Origin: Clostridia bacterium
Lineage (GTDB): Bacteria > Bacillota > Clostridia > TANB77 > CAG-508
DNA: 64,000 nucleotides
Reading direction: 5' to 3'
NCBI GenBank assembly: GCA_017939755.1
Contig: JAGBAJ010000042.1
Span: 95,563-159,562, forward strand
Part shown: positions 1 through 9,036 of the stretch, in pieces
Numbering within the stretch: position 1 is the stretch's first letter
Layout of the letters: each line of letters starts with the position of its first letter
The notes under the pieces: model-generated
The model's input: only the letters and a program-made list of their open reading frames with translations
What the model was told of the DNA's origin: nothing
Database searches by the model: none
Translations under genes and position numbers: made by a program

Positions 1-3
1 TTG

Positions 4-1116
4 TTATCTACCACATACCCACTTTACTAATCTTACTATTTTTGGACGAATTACATGTAACATATATGCAAGCTTGAAATGCCCTTTTCTAAGAAAACGA
101 TTCCTTGTATTCCTGTATATTGGAAGTCCTTCAAACGTTTTATCAAGTGCCATCTGAATGTCTTTTCGTCCAAGAATTTCTTTAAGCTCTTTATAACTTT
201 CTCTTCTGTTAGGATTATCTTTGTGAAAAAATTTTTTTCGAACTGCAAACATTACAAGTCTACCTACCTCATTATAATAGAGCTTAGCAAGCTCTTCGTC
301 CTGTGCGAGACTATTTTGTAATATTTTTTTTCTTTGTTCCATTGCATATAACCATGTAGAAATGTCTTCTTCATACTCATCTTCGTACTTTCGAATATGC
401 GTTGTTCTATATATATACAAAGGTTCGTCGATATACTTCACTACCAAATCAGGATTATTCTTAATAAGCTGATGATTCCAAATGTTGTCTTCCATACGCT
501 TTAACATTGGATCAAACTCTACAGAAATACATGATGCTCTATATAGTTTTCCCCACGGCACGCCAATAGCAGTATCACACCTAGTATTCTCTCGTGCGTA
601 CTTGCAATCTATAAGCATTTTTTCTAACTCTATGAGTGAATCTCCCTTGAAAGTTTTATTTCCTAAGTAAAAATGATTTTGATAGTACTTATCTCCGTCG
701 TATGCATCGCATCCGCAACATATAATGTCTATGCTATCATCATGCTCTACTTCTCCATATAATCTTTCAAAAAAGTTCTCCTTTAGTTTATCATCAGAGT
801 CAACAAAGCTTACCCATGGAGTTTTAACCTGCCACAGTCCTGTATTTCTTGCGGCAGAAATGCCACAATTTGTAGGAAGTGTTATAAGTTCAACTCTTGA
901 TTTTCCTTTTAGCCGCACAGAAAAATCCCAAACAATGTCTTTATATATTGGATTGCTGTCTCCATCGTCAACAACTATAATCCGCTCTGGAATTTTTGTC
1001 TGTTTGGCTATGCTATCCATGCATTCAAAAAAGTCAATATTAGGTGTTTGATATACAGGAATTACAATGGTAACTGGTATCGTAGTAGAATTTTGCAAAA
1101 TCATAGGTTCTTTCAT
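4..1116 (-). CDS. Family 2 glycosyltransferase (GT-A fold)
   Basis: The 370-aa product is predicted to transfer a sugar from a nucleotide-sugar donor during surface glycan assembly. The N-terminal part (about residues 13-130) has the GT2 pattern: a TIVIPVYQT strand, an IIVVDDGDSN motif, GISAARNTGL, and the DxD-like SFVDSDD metal/donor site. The C-terminal half is helical and basic and shows no membrane anchor. The ATG follows an AAGAGAGGGA ribosome binding site. It stands alone here, convergent with nothing and separated from the next gene by a terminator; its left end is complete, with the stop 4 bp from the window edge. Family assignment is firm; acceptor and linkage are unknown. Confidence 0.9.
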   Translation of the reverse strand: MKEPMILQNSTTIPVTIVIPVYQTPNIDFFECMDSIAKQTKIPERIIVVDDGDSNPIYKDIVWDFSVRLKGKSRVELITLPTNCGISAARNTGLWQVKTPWVSFVDSDDKLKENFFERLYGEVEHDDSIDIICCGCDAYDGDKYYQNHFYLGNKTFKGDSLIELEKMLIDCKYARENTRCDTAIGVPWGKLYRASCISVEFDPMLKRMEDNIWNHQLIKNNPDLVVKYIDEPLYIYRTTHIRKYEDEYEEDISTWLYAMEQRKKILQNSLAQDEELAKLYYNEVGRLVMFAVRKKFFHKDNPNRRESYKELKEILGRKDIQMALDKTFEGLPIYRNTRNRFLRKGHFKLAYMLHVIRPKIVRLVKWVCGR

Positions 1117-1264
1117 ATAAAATTCCCTCTCTTACTATTTGAATTTGCCTATCTATACTAACACTTTTTAATATGTTTTTTCAAGGGAAATTGTCCTATG
1201 CTATAAAATTAAACAGAAACGATTAATTATTATAAACTAAGGCTCTTCGTTTTTCTTCTAAAGA

Positions 1265-1298
1265 AACCAAAAAGACCTGTTGAAAATCAACAGGTCCA
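1265..1298 (-). terminator. Intrinsic terminator after the 1317-1784 gene
   Basis: A perfect 10-bp hairpin (GACCTGTTGA / TCAACAGGTC, loop of three) is followed on the minus strand by TTTTTGG. It lies 20 bp past the stop codon of the gene at 1317-1784. Confidence 0.85.
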
Positions 1299-1316
1299 TT
1301 GGGTCAAATGCAGAAC

Positions 1317-1784
1317 TTACACGTCTATGGCGAAGTCCATGTACAGATAATTAATCCATGCCTTTCCCTTGTACGGATCATCCATCTTGAGTACTGGTTC
1401 TCCAATAGGTTCAATTCCATCTACATCATTGTACAATGTTCTGAAGTCCGTCTGTTTCATTGACGTTTTCTTGGCAATAATGCTATCATAACCTTTTTCT
1501 ACTGAGGCCAGGGTTTTCGGAGAAATCGGGCTGAAACGCGCAGGTTCACTGACGATTGAAGCCTTTACCAGTGTTCCCTGATATCCCTCTGAAATAACGA
1601 GCTCCAAGCGAAGCTTGTAATCAGGATTCTTGTAATAGCGGAGAAACGTAGATGGATGTACTTCCTTGAGCTTGTCGAGAAGCTCATAAAGGAGCTCCTC
1701 ATAGTGCTCGGCCACGGACATTGACTCTTGCTTGGTCGCTTCTTTAGCGATGTTCTCAAGCTCGATTGCAATATTCTTTTTCAT
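1317..1784 (-). CDS. Orphan hypothetical protein, higher-GC gene
   Basis: The 155-aa acidic soluble protein is not one I recognise. The N-terminal third is predicted helical (ELENIAKEA...ELLYELLDKLKEV); the rest looks like mixed alpha/beta. There is no signal peptide, membrane segment or cysteine cluster. Its codon use (many GC-ending codons such as AAG, CTC, GCC) differs sharply from ppdK next door. The gene is transcribed alone: own sigma-A promoter about 130 bp upstream, GGGAGAAAGGA ribosome binding site and own terminator. It belongs to a set of five such genes in this window (see findings). Confidence 0.75.
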   Translation of the reverse strand: MKKNIAIELENIAKEATKQESMSVAEHYEELLYELLDKLKEVHPSTFLRYYKNPDYKLRLELVISEGYQGTLVKASIVSEPARFSPISPKTLASVEKGYDSIIAKKTSMKQTDFRTLYNDVDGIEPIGEPVLKMDDPYKGKAWINYLYMDFAIDV

Positions 1785-1915
1785 TTGATTTCCTTTCTCC
1801 CAAATGGGAAGCGTGCAGCATTGTGTTCGCTGCGATGTGGATGTTAGCTATGAATTCTAATTGCACTGTTATAGAAGAAAACTAGCCAACTGCGTATAGG
1901 TAAAAACCAATATTT

Positions 1916-1944
1916 ATTGTAGCATATAATGTGAACAAAAGCAA
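1916..1944 (-). promoter_or_regulatory. Sigma-A promoter of the 1317-1784 gene
   Basis: On the minus strand TTGCTT (1939-1944) and TACAAT (1916-1921) are separated by exactly 17 bp. A leader of about 130 nt follows before the ATG. Confidence 0.75.
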
Positions 1945-2068
1945 GTTTTTATGTAAAAAAGTTATGCAAATTTATAAAATATACAACTTTCATTTACTTT
2001 ACAGGATTGCTTTTAACATTTTACTTGACGCAAATTGATAAAACTATAATAACGCCCCTTTATACAAT

Positions 2069-2115
2069 AAAAAGCAATTAACACGCATATTTGCTCTTGT
2101 GTTAATCGCTTTTTA
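2069..2115 (-). terminator. Terminator of ppdK (bidirectional shape)
   Basis: The inverted repeat AAAAAGCAATTAACAC / GTGTTAATCGCTTTTT, one mismatch, has T-runs on both strands. It lies 65 bp downstream of the ppdK stop. Confidence 0.85.
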
Positions 2116-2179
2116 TTCGTACTTAACTGCCGTTTTATTATGTTAAATGGGTAGTTACAATTTTATTTAATCACATATT

Positions 2180-4819
2180 TTAGTTAAATTTTTTATTTTT
2201 TTCTGCTTTTACAGCCGCCTGTGCAGCTGCCAATCTTGCAATTGGAACTCTAAATGGTGAACATGATACATATGTTAATCCTATATTGTGGCAGAATTCA
2301 ACTGTTGGAGGATTTCCACCATGCTCTCCACAAATACCAAGCTCTATATTTGGTCTTACCTTTTTACTATCTTCAATTGCAAGTTTCATAAGTTTTCCAA
2401 CACCAATTTGGTCAACCTTTTGGAATGGATCTGTTTCGAATATTTTTCTATCATAATAGAATTTTAAGAACTTACCAGCATCGTCACGGCTAAATCCGTA
2501 AGTAAGCTGTGTTAAGTCATTTGTTCCAAAAGAGAAAAACTCTGCTTCTTTTGCAATTTCGTCAGCAACTAAACAAGCCCTTGGTATTTCTATCATTGTA
2601 CCTACTTGATATTTTAAATCTATACCTGAAGCAGAAATTATGCTGTCTGCTGTTTTAACAATTATATCTTTAACATATTTTAGTTCCTTAACTTCGCCAA
2701 CTAAAGGAACCATTATTTCTGGAATAACTTTTCCGCCAGTCTTTTTAATATTAATAGCAGCTTCTATAATAGCCCTTGTTTGCATTTCTGCAATTTCTGG
2801 ATATGTTACAGCTAATCTACATCCTCTATGACCCATCATTGGATTAAATTCATGCAAATCAACTACAACAGCCTTAAGCTCTTCAAAATTCATACCCATA
2901 TCTTTAGCCAACGCTGCAATTTCCTCGTCCTCGTGAGGTAGAAATTCATGAAGAGGTGGATCCAATAATCTTATTGTTACAGGATATCCTTTCATTGTTC
3001 TAAATAAACCTTCAAAGTCTGATCTTTGCATTGGAAGTATTTTTTCTAATGCTGCGGCTCTTTGCTCTGCAGTTTTTGAAACAATCATTTCTCTTATAGC
3101 TGCAATTCTATCTGCTTCAAAGAACATATGCTCTGTTCTACATAAACCAATTCCTTGTGCTCCAAAATCGTATGCCTTACCAGCATCTCTTACATTATCT
3201 GCATTACATCTAACTTCTAGTTTTCTAATACTATCAGCCCATCCCATTAATGTAGCAAAATCGCCTGAAATAGATGCATCAACCGTATCTATTCTTTCAC
3301 CATATACATTTCCAGTAGATCCATCAAGTGAAATATAATCACCTTCATGGTATGCTTTACCATCTTGTGTATAAAGAGCTTTTTCTTCCTCAATTACAGT
3401 AAGCTCTCCGCATCCAGCAACGCAGCAAGTTCCCATTCCACGAGCAACAACTGCAGCATGTGAGGTCATTCCGCCTCTTACTGTTAATACACCATTACAC
3501 ACAACCATACCTTCTATGTCTTCTGGTGATGTTTCTAGTCTAGCAAGAACTAATTCTTGCTCACCTGCTTCTTTTAGCTCTTTGGCTCTTTCTGCTGTAA
3601 AAACTAATTTACCAGTAGCAGCACCTGGAGACGCAGGCAATCCTTTTGCAATTGGTTTTGCAGCTTTTAGTGAGTTTTGATTAAAATTTGGATGTAATAA
3701 TTGATCAAGTTGATTAGGCTCTACTCTTAAAACAGCCTCTTTTTCGTCGATCATTCCCTCTTTAACCAAATCAACTGCAACTTTTAATGCTGCAACTGCT
3801 GTACGTTTAGCATTTCTCGTTTGTAGCATATATAACTTACCATGTTCAATAGTAAACTCCATATCTTGCATATCTTTATAGTGTTTTTCTAATCTATCTG
3901 CAAATTTAATAAACTCATCATATGCCTGTTTATTAATATATTTAAGTGTATCAATTGGTTGAGGTGTACGGATTCCTGCAACAACATCTTCTCCCTGTGC
4001 ATTCATTAAAAATTCACCAAATACTTCTTTTTTACCATCAACAGGGTTTCTAGAAAATGCAACACCTGTACCACAATCATCACCCATGTTTCCAAATACC
4101 ATAGCTTGAATGTTAACAGCTGTTCCCCAATCAGATGGAATGTCATTTAACTTTCTATATGTTATAGCTCTTGGATTGTTCCATGATCTAAACACAGCTT
4201 TAATAGCCTCTAATAATTGTGTTCTTGTGTCTTGTGGAAATTCCTCATGAAGATAGTCTCTGTATATACCTTTAAATACTTTAACTAAATCCTCTAAATC
4301 ATTAGCATCCATATCTGTGTCTAAATTCAAATTTCTTTGCCTCTTTTTTAGGTCTATAGCATCTTCAAATAATTTTTTTGGCACTTCTTTAACGACATCA
4401 CCATACATTTGAATAAATCTTCTGTAGCTATCATATGCAAATCTTCTATTTTTTGCTGCAAATGTTAATACAACTTCATCATTCATTCCAAGATTTAAAA
4501 TTGTATCCATCATACCTGGCATAGAGGCTCTAGCTCCTGATCTAACAGATACTAAAAGTGGCTTATCTTTGCTACCTAACTTTTTACCTGAAATATCCTC
4601 TAAATATATAAGGGCAGAATCAATTTGCTTTATAATTTCGTCTGAAATTTGTTCATCATCGTCATAATATTTGTTACAAGCTTCTGTAGTAATTGTAAAT
4701 CCTTGAGGTATTGGCATACCAAGTGATGTCATCTCTGCAAGGTTTGCCCCTTTACCACCAAGAAGCTCTTTCATACTGCTGTTACCTTCTTTAAAAAGGT
4801 ACACATACTTTTTATCCAT
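2180..4819 (-). CDS. ppdK: Pyruvate, phosphate dikinase
   Basis: The 879-aa enzyme interconverts PEP, AMP and PPi with pyruvate, ATP and Pi, linking glycolysis and gluconeogenesis in the cytosol of many anaerobes. An N-terminal ATP-grasp nucleotide-binding region carries GGKGANLAEM near residue 22. The swivelling phosphohistidine domain carries GGMTSHAAVVARG near residue 455. The C-terminal PEP/pyruvate barrel ends with the LGICGEHGGNP catalytic-cysteine motif near residue 830. Length is normal for the family. The ATG has a TTAAGGAGG site, and a TATAAT -10 box lies at 4864-4869 on the minus strand (no clear -35). It is monocistronic with a terminator at 2069-2115. Confidence 0.98.
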   Translation of the reverse strand: MDKKYVYLFKEGNSSMKELLGGKGANLAEMTSLGMPIPQGFTITTEACNKYYDDDEQISDEIIKQIDSALIYLEDISGKKLGSKDKPLLVSVRSGARASMPGMMDTILNLGMNDEVVLTFAAKNRRFAYDSYRRFIQMYGDVVKEVPKKLFEDAIDLKKRQRNLNLDTDMDANDLEDLVKVFKGIYRDYLHEEFPQDTRTQLLEAIKAVFRSWNNPRAITYRKLNDIPSDWGTAVNIQAMVFGNMGDDCGTGVAFSRNPVDGKKEVFGEFLMNAQGEDVVAGIRTPQPIDTLKYINKQAYDEFIKFADRLEKHYKDMQDMEFTIEHGKLYMLQTRNAKRTAVAALKVAVDLVKEGMIDEKEAVLRVEPNQLDQLLHPNFNQNSLKAAKPIAKGLPASPGAATGKLVFTAERAKELKEAGEQELVLARLETSPEDIEGMVVCNGVLTVRGGMTSHAAVVARGMGTCCVAGCGELTVIEEEKALYTQDGKAYHEGDYISLDGSTGNVYGERIDTVDASISGDFATLMGWADSIRKLEVRCNADNVRDAGKAYDFGAQGIGLCRTEHMFFEADRIAAIREMIVSKTAEQRAAALEKILPMQRSDFEGLFRTMKGYPVTIRLLDPPLHEFLPHEDEEIAALAKDMGMNFEELKAVVVDLHEFNPMMGHRGCRLAVTYPEIAEMQTRAIIEAAINIKKTGGKVIPEIMVPLVGEVKELKYVKDIIVKTADSIISASGIDLKYQVGTMIEIPRACLVADEIAKEAEFFSFGTNDLTQLTYGFSRDDAGKFLKFYYDRKIFETDPFQKVDQIGVGKLMKLAIEDSKKVRPNIELGICGEHGGNPPTVEFCHNIGLTYVSCSPFRVPIARLAAAQAAVKAEKNKKFN

Positions 4820-4923
4820 CGTTTATTTCCTCCTTAAAATTATTCTTTGGTAAATTCGTAATTATTATAACATAAAAACAAAAAAAATATGTTTTTTTGA
4901 AATTTTTTTATTTTTTAATTATG

Positions 4924-5139
4924 GTTACTATTCACAGCTAATAAGATACTATTACTATTTCAAGATAAAATATCTATTTATATGTTCCGCCCCAACTACG
5001 AAGAATAAGTATTTGCTGTTTCACTGGACGTTTACAGCATTTACTTATTCTACCTTGTTGGTCCCCACCTTAACTACACATTATAAATTGATATTTTATC
5101 TTGAAATCATTATATTTGCATATAGCTGTGAATTGTAAC
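4924..5139. repeat. 216-bp nested fold-back element (MITE-like)
   Basis: Three nested inverted repeats share one centre. The outer arms are 17 bp (GTTACTATTCACAGCTA at 4924-4940 against 5123-5139, one mismatch). The middle arms are 18 bp and perfect (ATTTCAAGATAAAATATC at 4957-4974 against 5090-5107). The inner arms are 17 bp (5003-5019 against 5034-5050, two mismatches). No ORF is inside. A diverged one-ended copy lies at 40049-40113, which supports a dispersed element rather than a simple terminator. Confidence 0.7.
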
Positions 5140-5170
5140 TCCTGAGTAATTTGTCGGAAGTCTTCAAAAA

Positions 5171-5644
5171 TCATCCAAAAAAACTTTTTATTCTTTTCAT
5201 TATTTTTGTAAATATACTTTCTGTTTCATAAACAGATATTTGATTTTCTTTAATTTTACTCTCTTTGCTAGTGCTATCTAGCTCCATGTCTTTATCTTTA
5301 TCATTTTTAGATTTAAACATATCTTCTATAGAATATTGCTTTAATTTTGCTTGCTCTTCTTGAGCATCTTTCATCTTAAGGTTATTTATTATAGTACTTT
5401 TTTGATTTTCGTCTGCCCAATAATTTAGAAATATATGCCCCAAAATTGCTTCTGTTTCTCTCATTAAAATTTGATTATCAAAGCTAACGCTTTCATTATA
5501 TGTATATTCATAATCATCGTTCTTATTTTTTTCAATTATCTTCATAAAGTCTTCTGGTATTTTTTTTACATGCTCTTTATCCATTTGTTGTAGTATAACA
5601 TATACCTCTTTAAACGCATTTGGGAAATTTTCTTCTTTTACCAT
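5171..5644 (-). CDS. Small hypothetical protein, paralog of 8285-8764
   Basis: The 157-aa soluble protein is not recognised. It shares layout and local similarity with the product of 8285-8764: an N-terminal helix with EVYVILQQM / EVLEILKHI, a central segment (YEYTYNESVSFDNQILMRE / YKFEYDDSLAVEKQKISRE), an NY/NYFA...QKS.I patch, a charged low-complexity linker, and a basic amphipathic C-terminus ending IKSFF. It is the last gene of the minus-strand operon beginning at 9714 and follows the amidoligase after 67 bp. RBS GAAAGGAG precedes the ATG. Confidence 0.75.
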   Translation of the reverse strand: MVKEENFPNAFKEVYVILQQMDKEHVKKIPEDFMKIIEKNKNDDYEYTYNESVSFDNQILMRETEAILGHIFLNYWADENQKSTIINNLKMKDAQEEQAKLKQYSIEDMFKSKNDKDKDMELDSTSKESKIKENQISVYETESIFTKIMKRIKSFFG

Positions 5645-5711
5645 AGTTATCTCCTTTCGGTTGATGTTTCTGCTATCTGCTACATGATATTATTTCTGGA
5701 ACTTTTCAATT

Positions 5712-7562
5712 TTAATCGCCTTTGTCTGGGTTATTTTTGCTATCTACTCTATGCTGACCAGCTTTTTCTTTCTTTACAAAATCATCTACAACAGAAAGTT
5801 CATCCATCGTTAAGCTATTTTCCCCTGTAAAGCATCTCTTACCAATAATATTTGGAGAAAGATTAACTTTCTTATCTGTTATTTCTTCTGAAATTGACTT
5901 GTCTATCCCATCAAATGCTTTTAGCAAACTACTATTTTTTTTAAAGCGCTCTTCGTATATAAATCTATTCTCTTCAGGAATTACAAGCTCTAACAAAATA
6001 TGTAATTTTTCTTCTTCATATAGAGGCTCTGTCTTAAGCACCTCAAATAGCTCTAATTTGTGATATTCATCTGGAGTTAACTCACCGATATTTTTATCTT
6101 GCAACACTGATAAATCTTGTGCAACTTTAACTAGGCCACCAAATAAATTAATATTTTGAATCCATACATCTGGATTTAGTGATCCATTTGGAACTCTAAA
6201 TTCAATAGTTCCAGAGCGATCAATATTATAAAAATTAATTCCAGTATATCTCTGGTATTCAAAATCTTCATCGAATTGACATTGAAAATTCTTCAGCTGC
6301 ACTTTAAGCTCTTCTATGGTCTGACTATCAGAAAAGTCAACCATACCATTCTCCATCTGATAAACTAGCTGCTTAGATATTGGTTTAGCATATCTAGCTG
6401 TATCTTCCCTATTTATTGTTCCCGATTCATTTGAAATAATGTACAAAACTTTTTCTAGATTGCACCATAAATCTAGCAAATTTTGATATGCATGCACATT
6501 GCTCAAATAATTTGAGTCTATATGTATATGACCACCACAAGAGCCATTTGTTTTCTGTCCTACTTCAACTAAATCTGAGCATACTCCGATAATTTGCTTC
6601 TCTGATTTTCTACAAGGTCCTGTCAATATTGGAGACGTAACCTCAATGCCAATTTCACCTTTTATTCCTGAATCTATGGATAAATCATCTTTAGCTTCCC
6701 ACTTATATTTATTCTGAAAATATTTATAGACATACTTCCAATATAGTGTTCCAAAGCATTCAATCTCGGTTCCTACCTTCATTTCTTCTGGAATGGTTAA
6801 CTTGGTATTGCATTGTAATAAATTTTTATTACAATCTTCTGGGCTACGATTTTGTATTTGTTCTATCTTTTTGCTTGTTGCAACAATATTTTTAAATGTA
6901 TTTATATCTTCTTGTGTAAGATTTAATCTATATGAATTTTTTACTGCTAAATCCATAAGCAAATATCCATCATAATTATATATGAAGCTTGTAAACGCAT
7001 CATCGTAATTAAGTCCCAACTTCTCAAGTTTATTACAATCGAGATAATCTTCCATATTTTCAAGTGAATATATTATTTCAGATACTATAGTAACACGATC
7101 CATAACAATGCCTTCTAACAAGTCTTTATCTAGATAATTCTCCTGTTTACCTGTTGCAATTATAAGCTCTTTTATGTCTCTATCGTAAAAATTGTATATA
7201 TAGCGAGCATCTGTATTTATAAATTCGCTTGCTCTTCCTGCGGCTATAATTAGCTCTTCAAAATGGCATCTGTTTAATACTCTCATATTATCAATTAAAT
7301 TATTAATCTGTTCCTTACTTAAGAATGCAGCAGCCAAAATAATTATTTCAGATGAACAATATCCTTCAGAATGTAAAAGTTTTTCATATAATCTTCTTTT
7401 TCCTTTTTTAGAAATACTATATAGTTGTCTTAGTCTTTTAGAGCGTTCATCATATGTCATATTATCTAGTATATCATCTATGTCTGGAATTTTAGCAAAA
7501 GCCGTAGGCATACCATACTCATTTGCCTCTGCTATAAATACATCAATATCTAGCTCTTCCAT
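5712..7562 (-). CDS. Amidoligase-family protein with N-terminal helical extension
   Basis: The 616-aa protein joins an uncharacterised helical N-terminal region (1-255) to a domain of the putative amidoligase family (glutamine-synthetase/GCS-like fold). Visible motifs are KVGTEIECFG near residue 260, a D-S...GEIGIEVTSPIL segment, CGGHIHID near 344, and a C-terminal GTIEFRVPNGSLNPDVW near 457. These match the acidic metal-binding and ATP-binding elements of the family, which forms amide or isopeptide bonds between amino groups and carboxylates. The substrate is unknown. Its start lies 2 bp from the stop of the upstream CxxCxxCC gene, so the two are probably translationally coupled. The N-terminal region resembles nothing I can name. 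Confidence 0.85.
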   Translation of the reverse strand: MEELDIDVFIAEANEYGMPTAFAKIPDIDDILDNMTYDERSKRLRQLYSISKKGKRRLYEKLLHSEGYCSSEIIILAAAFLSKEQINNLIDNMRVLNRCHFEELIIAAGRASEFINTDARYIYNFYDRDIKELIIATGKQENYLDKDLLEGIVMDRVTIVSEIIYSLENMEDYLDCNKLEKLGLNYDDAFTSFIYNYDGYLLMDLAVKNSYRLNLTQEDINTFKNIVATSKKIEQIQNRSPEDCNKNLLQCNTKLTIPEEMKVGTEIECFGTLYWKYVYKYFQNKYKWEAKDDLSIDSGIKGEIGIEVTSPILTGPCRKSEKQIIGVCSDLVEVGQKTNGSCGGHIHIDSNYLSNVHAYQNLLDLWCNLEKVLYIISNESGTINREDTARYAKPISKQLVYQMENGMVDFSDSQTIEELKVQLKNFQCQFDEDFEYQRYTGINFYNIDRSGTIEFRVPNGSLNPDVWIQNINLFGGLVKVAQDLSVLQDKNIGELTPDEYHKLELFEVLKTEPLYEEEKLHILLELVIPEENRFIYEERFKKNSSLLKAFDGIDKSISEEITDKKVNLSPNIIGKRCFTGENSLTMDELSVVDDFVKKEKAGQHRVDSKNNPDKGD

Positions 7563-7564
7563 AA

Positions 7565-8180
7565 TTACTCCTTCCTGTAGTGCGCAAGAGCTCTTGCCTG
7601 CTTCATATTTTTCCTTACACTTTTTTTAATATCCTTAATATTATCATCGTAATTATAGAATACCATATTTACAATTTTGTTTTGAACACGCTTGTCTATA
7701 AACTTCCATTTGCTCTGCATTTCTTCTACAAAGTTAATCCACTCTATATAAATCTTTTTATACTTTAAATATATTCCATCTTTACCATTAAGCCAATCAA
7801 GAACTCTCATTTCTTTTTTTTCTTTACATGTACATGAATCTTGTTCGTAGAAAATATCGTTTTCAAGATCTATTGGTATAAGTGGAAATGTAACACACTG
7901 CATTGGTTTTACTTGGTGAATCTCACACCTGCTGTTTTCTTTATTATTTAGTATGCAACGATGCTCTTTTCCAGTAGCTATAATTACACGTTCAAGTGGC
8001 TCTCCGTGGGGCTGGCTCTGTATATTCTTCTAAAAAATCTTTAATAGAAATATTCATAAATTTACTTATTTCAATAGCATTAACAGGCGTGATTTTTATA
8101 TCACCCCTGTTAACACAACATCTATCACATATATTACAACCAAGTTTTACCTTGGAACTTATCATTACTGTACTTCCCAT
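7565..8180 (-). pseudogene. YkgJ-type CxxCxxCC protein, frameshifted
   Basis: Two reading frames join into one protein of about 204 aa of the YkgJ/Fe-S-or-zinc cysteine cluster family. The N-terminal frame starts at 8180 (MGSTVMISSKVK; site AAGGAA) and carries CNICDRCCVNRG. It runs out after EEYTEP. Reading on in the next frame gives HGEPLERVIIATGKEHRC...SRCEIHQVKPMQC, the usual second half. The shift falls in a CCCC tract near 8010-8016; one C fewer restores the frame. It could be sequencing error, decay or phase variation. A full-length relative lies at 14959-15534. Within the operon it sits just before the amidoligase gene. Confidence 0.8.
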
Positions 8181-8284
8181 ATTATACATTTCCTTATCTT
8201 ATGATTAAATTTACTTTTGTTTCTATAACCTTAATTATACGTTTATTTAAGAATAAATCGTGCTATCTGTGCAGTATTTTTGGT

Positions 8285-8764
8285 TTATGCGGCATTTTTA
8301 CTTTGAAAAAAGCTTTTTATCTTATTAATAATCCTCTTAATGAAGTTTTCTTTTTTACTGTTAACTTCAACAGGGAGGTTTTCTGAAATCTGCGTTTTAT
8401 TTTCATTGCTAACATTTTTTTTAGCATATTTGCTATTCTCAAAAATTTTATTAATGTCATATTTTTCATTTTTTTCTTGCTCTTCTTTTATAGTATTTTG
8501 TTTTAATATCTCGTTGATAATACTTTTTTGCCTACTGCTTGCAAAATAGTTCATATATAGAGCAACTATAACAATATTAGCTTCTCTAGAAATTTTTTGC
8601 TTCTCAACCGCTAATGAATCGTCATATTCAAATTTATATGTTTTATCGCAATTACTTTCATAAAATTGAATTTCTGTTTTTGGAATTCTATCGTATTCGT
8701 CCTTTGGAATATGTTTTAGAATTTCTAATACTTCCGTGTACGCTTTTGCATATTTTTTTCCCAT
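8285..8764 (-). CDS. Small hypothetical protein, paralog of 5171-5644
   Basis: The 159-aa soluble protein is not recognised but is clearly related in layout to 5171-5644 (helical N-terminus, YKFEYDDSLAVEKQ centre, NYFASSRQKSIINEIL, charged linker, C-terminal FIKRIINKIKSFFQ). I chose the ATG at 8764 because GGGGGAG stands five bases ahead; an in-frame ATG at 8815 would overlap the previous gene and has no good site. It is the third gene of the alarmone-synthetase/amidoligase operon. The basic amphipathic tail could contact membrane or nucleic acid, which is inference only. Confidence 0.7.
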   Translation of the reverse strand: MGKKYAKAYTEVLEILKHIPKDEYDRIPKTEIQFYESNCDKTYKFEYDDSLAVEKQKISREANIVIVALYMNYFASSRQKSIINEILKQNTIKEEQEKNEKYDINKIFENSKYAKKNVSNENKTQISENLPVEVNSKKENFIKRIINKIKSFFQSKNAA

Positions 8765-8798
8765 AAATACTCCCCCGCGAATTAATTTATCTTTTGTT

Positions 8799-9020
8799 TT
8801 ATTTTGATCGGTCATCCTCTAGGTTACTGTTATTTCTATCAGCTTGATTATTTCTTTGTTTAATGTTTCCGTCCCTGTCCAAATGTAGACCTCTATCATT
8901 CATATAATCACTTACTTCACCATGCTTAAGATTGTCTCTTCTTAGAGCCTCTTTAAGCAATGTTGTTGTTACTAATAATTCATCTGTGCATTCTTGCTCT
9001 ATAGTTTCCGTCATTGCCAT
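8799..9020 (-). CDS. Small hydrophilic hypothetical protein
   Basis: The 73-aa protein begins MAMTETIEQECTDELL; the ATG at 9020 has an excellent GGAGGA site, unlike the in-frame ATG at 9050. It is strongly charged, predicted helical in the first half and disordered in the Asn/Asp/Arg-rich tail. No family is recognised. It lies between the alarmone synthetase gene (16-bp gap) and 8285-8764 (34-bp gap), so it is part of the same operon. Confidence 0.6.
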   Translation of the reverse strand: MAMTETIEQECTDELLVTTTLLKEALRRDNLKHGEVSDYMNDRGLHLDRDGNIKQRNNQADRNNSNLEDDRSK

Positions 9021-9036
9021 ATTTATCCTCCGTATT

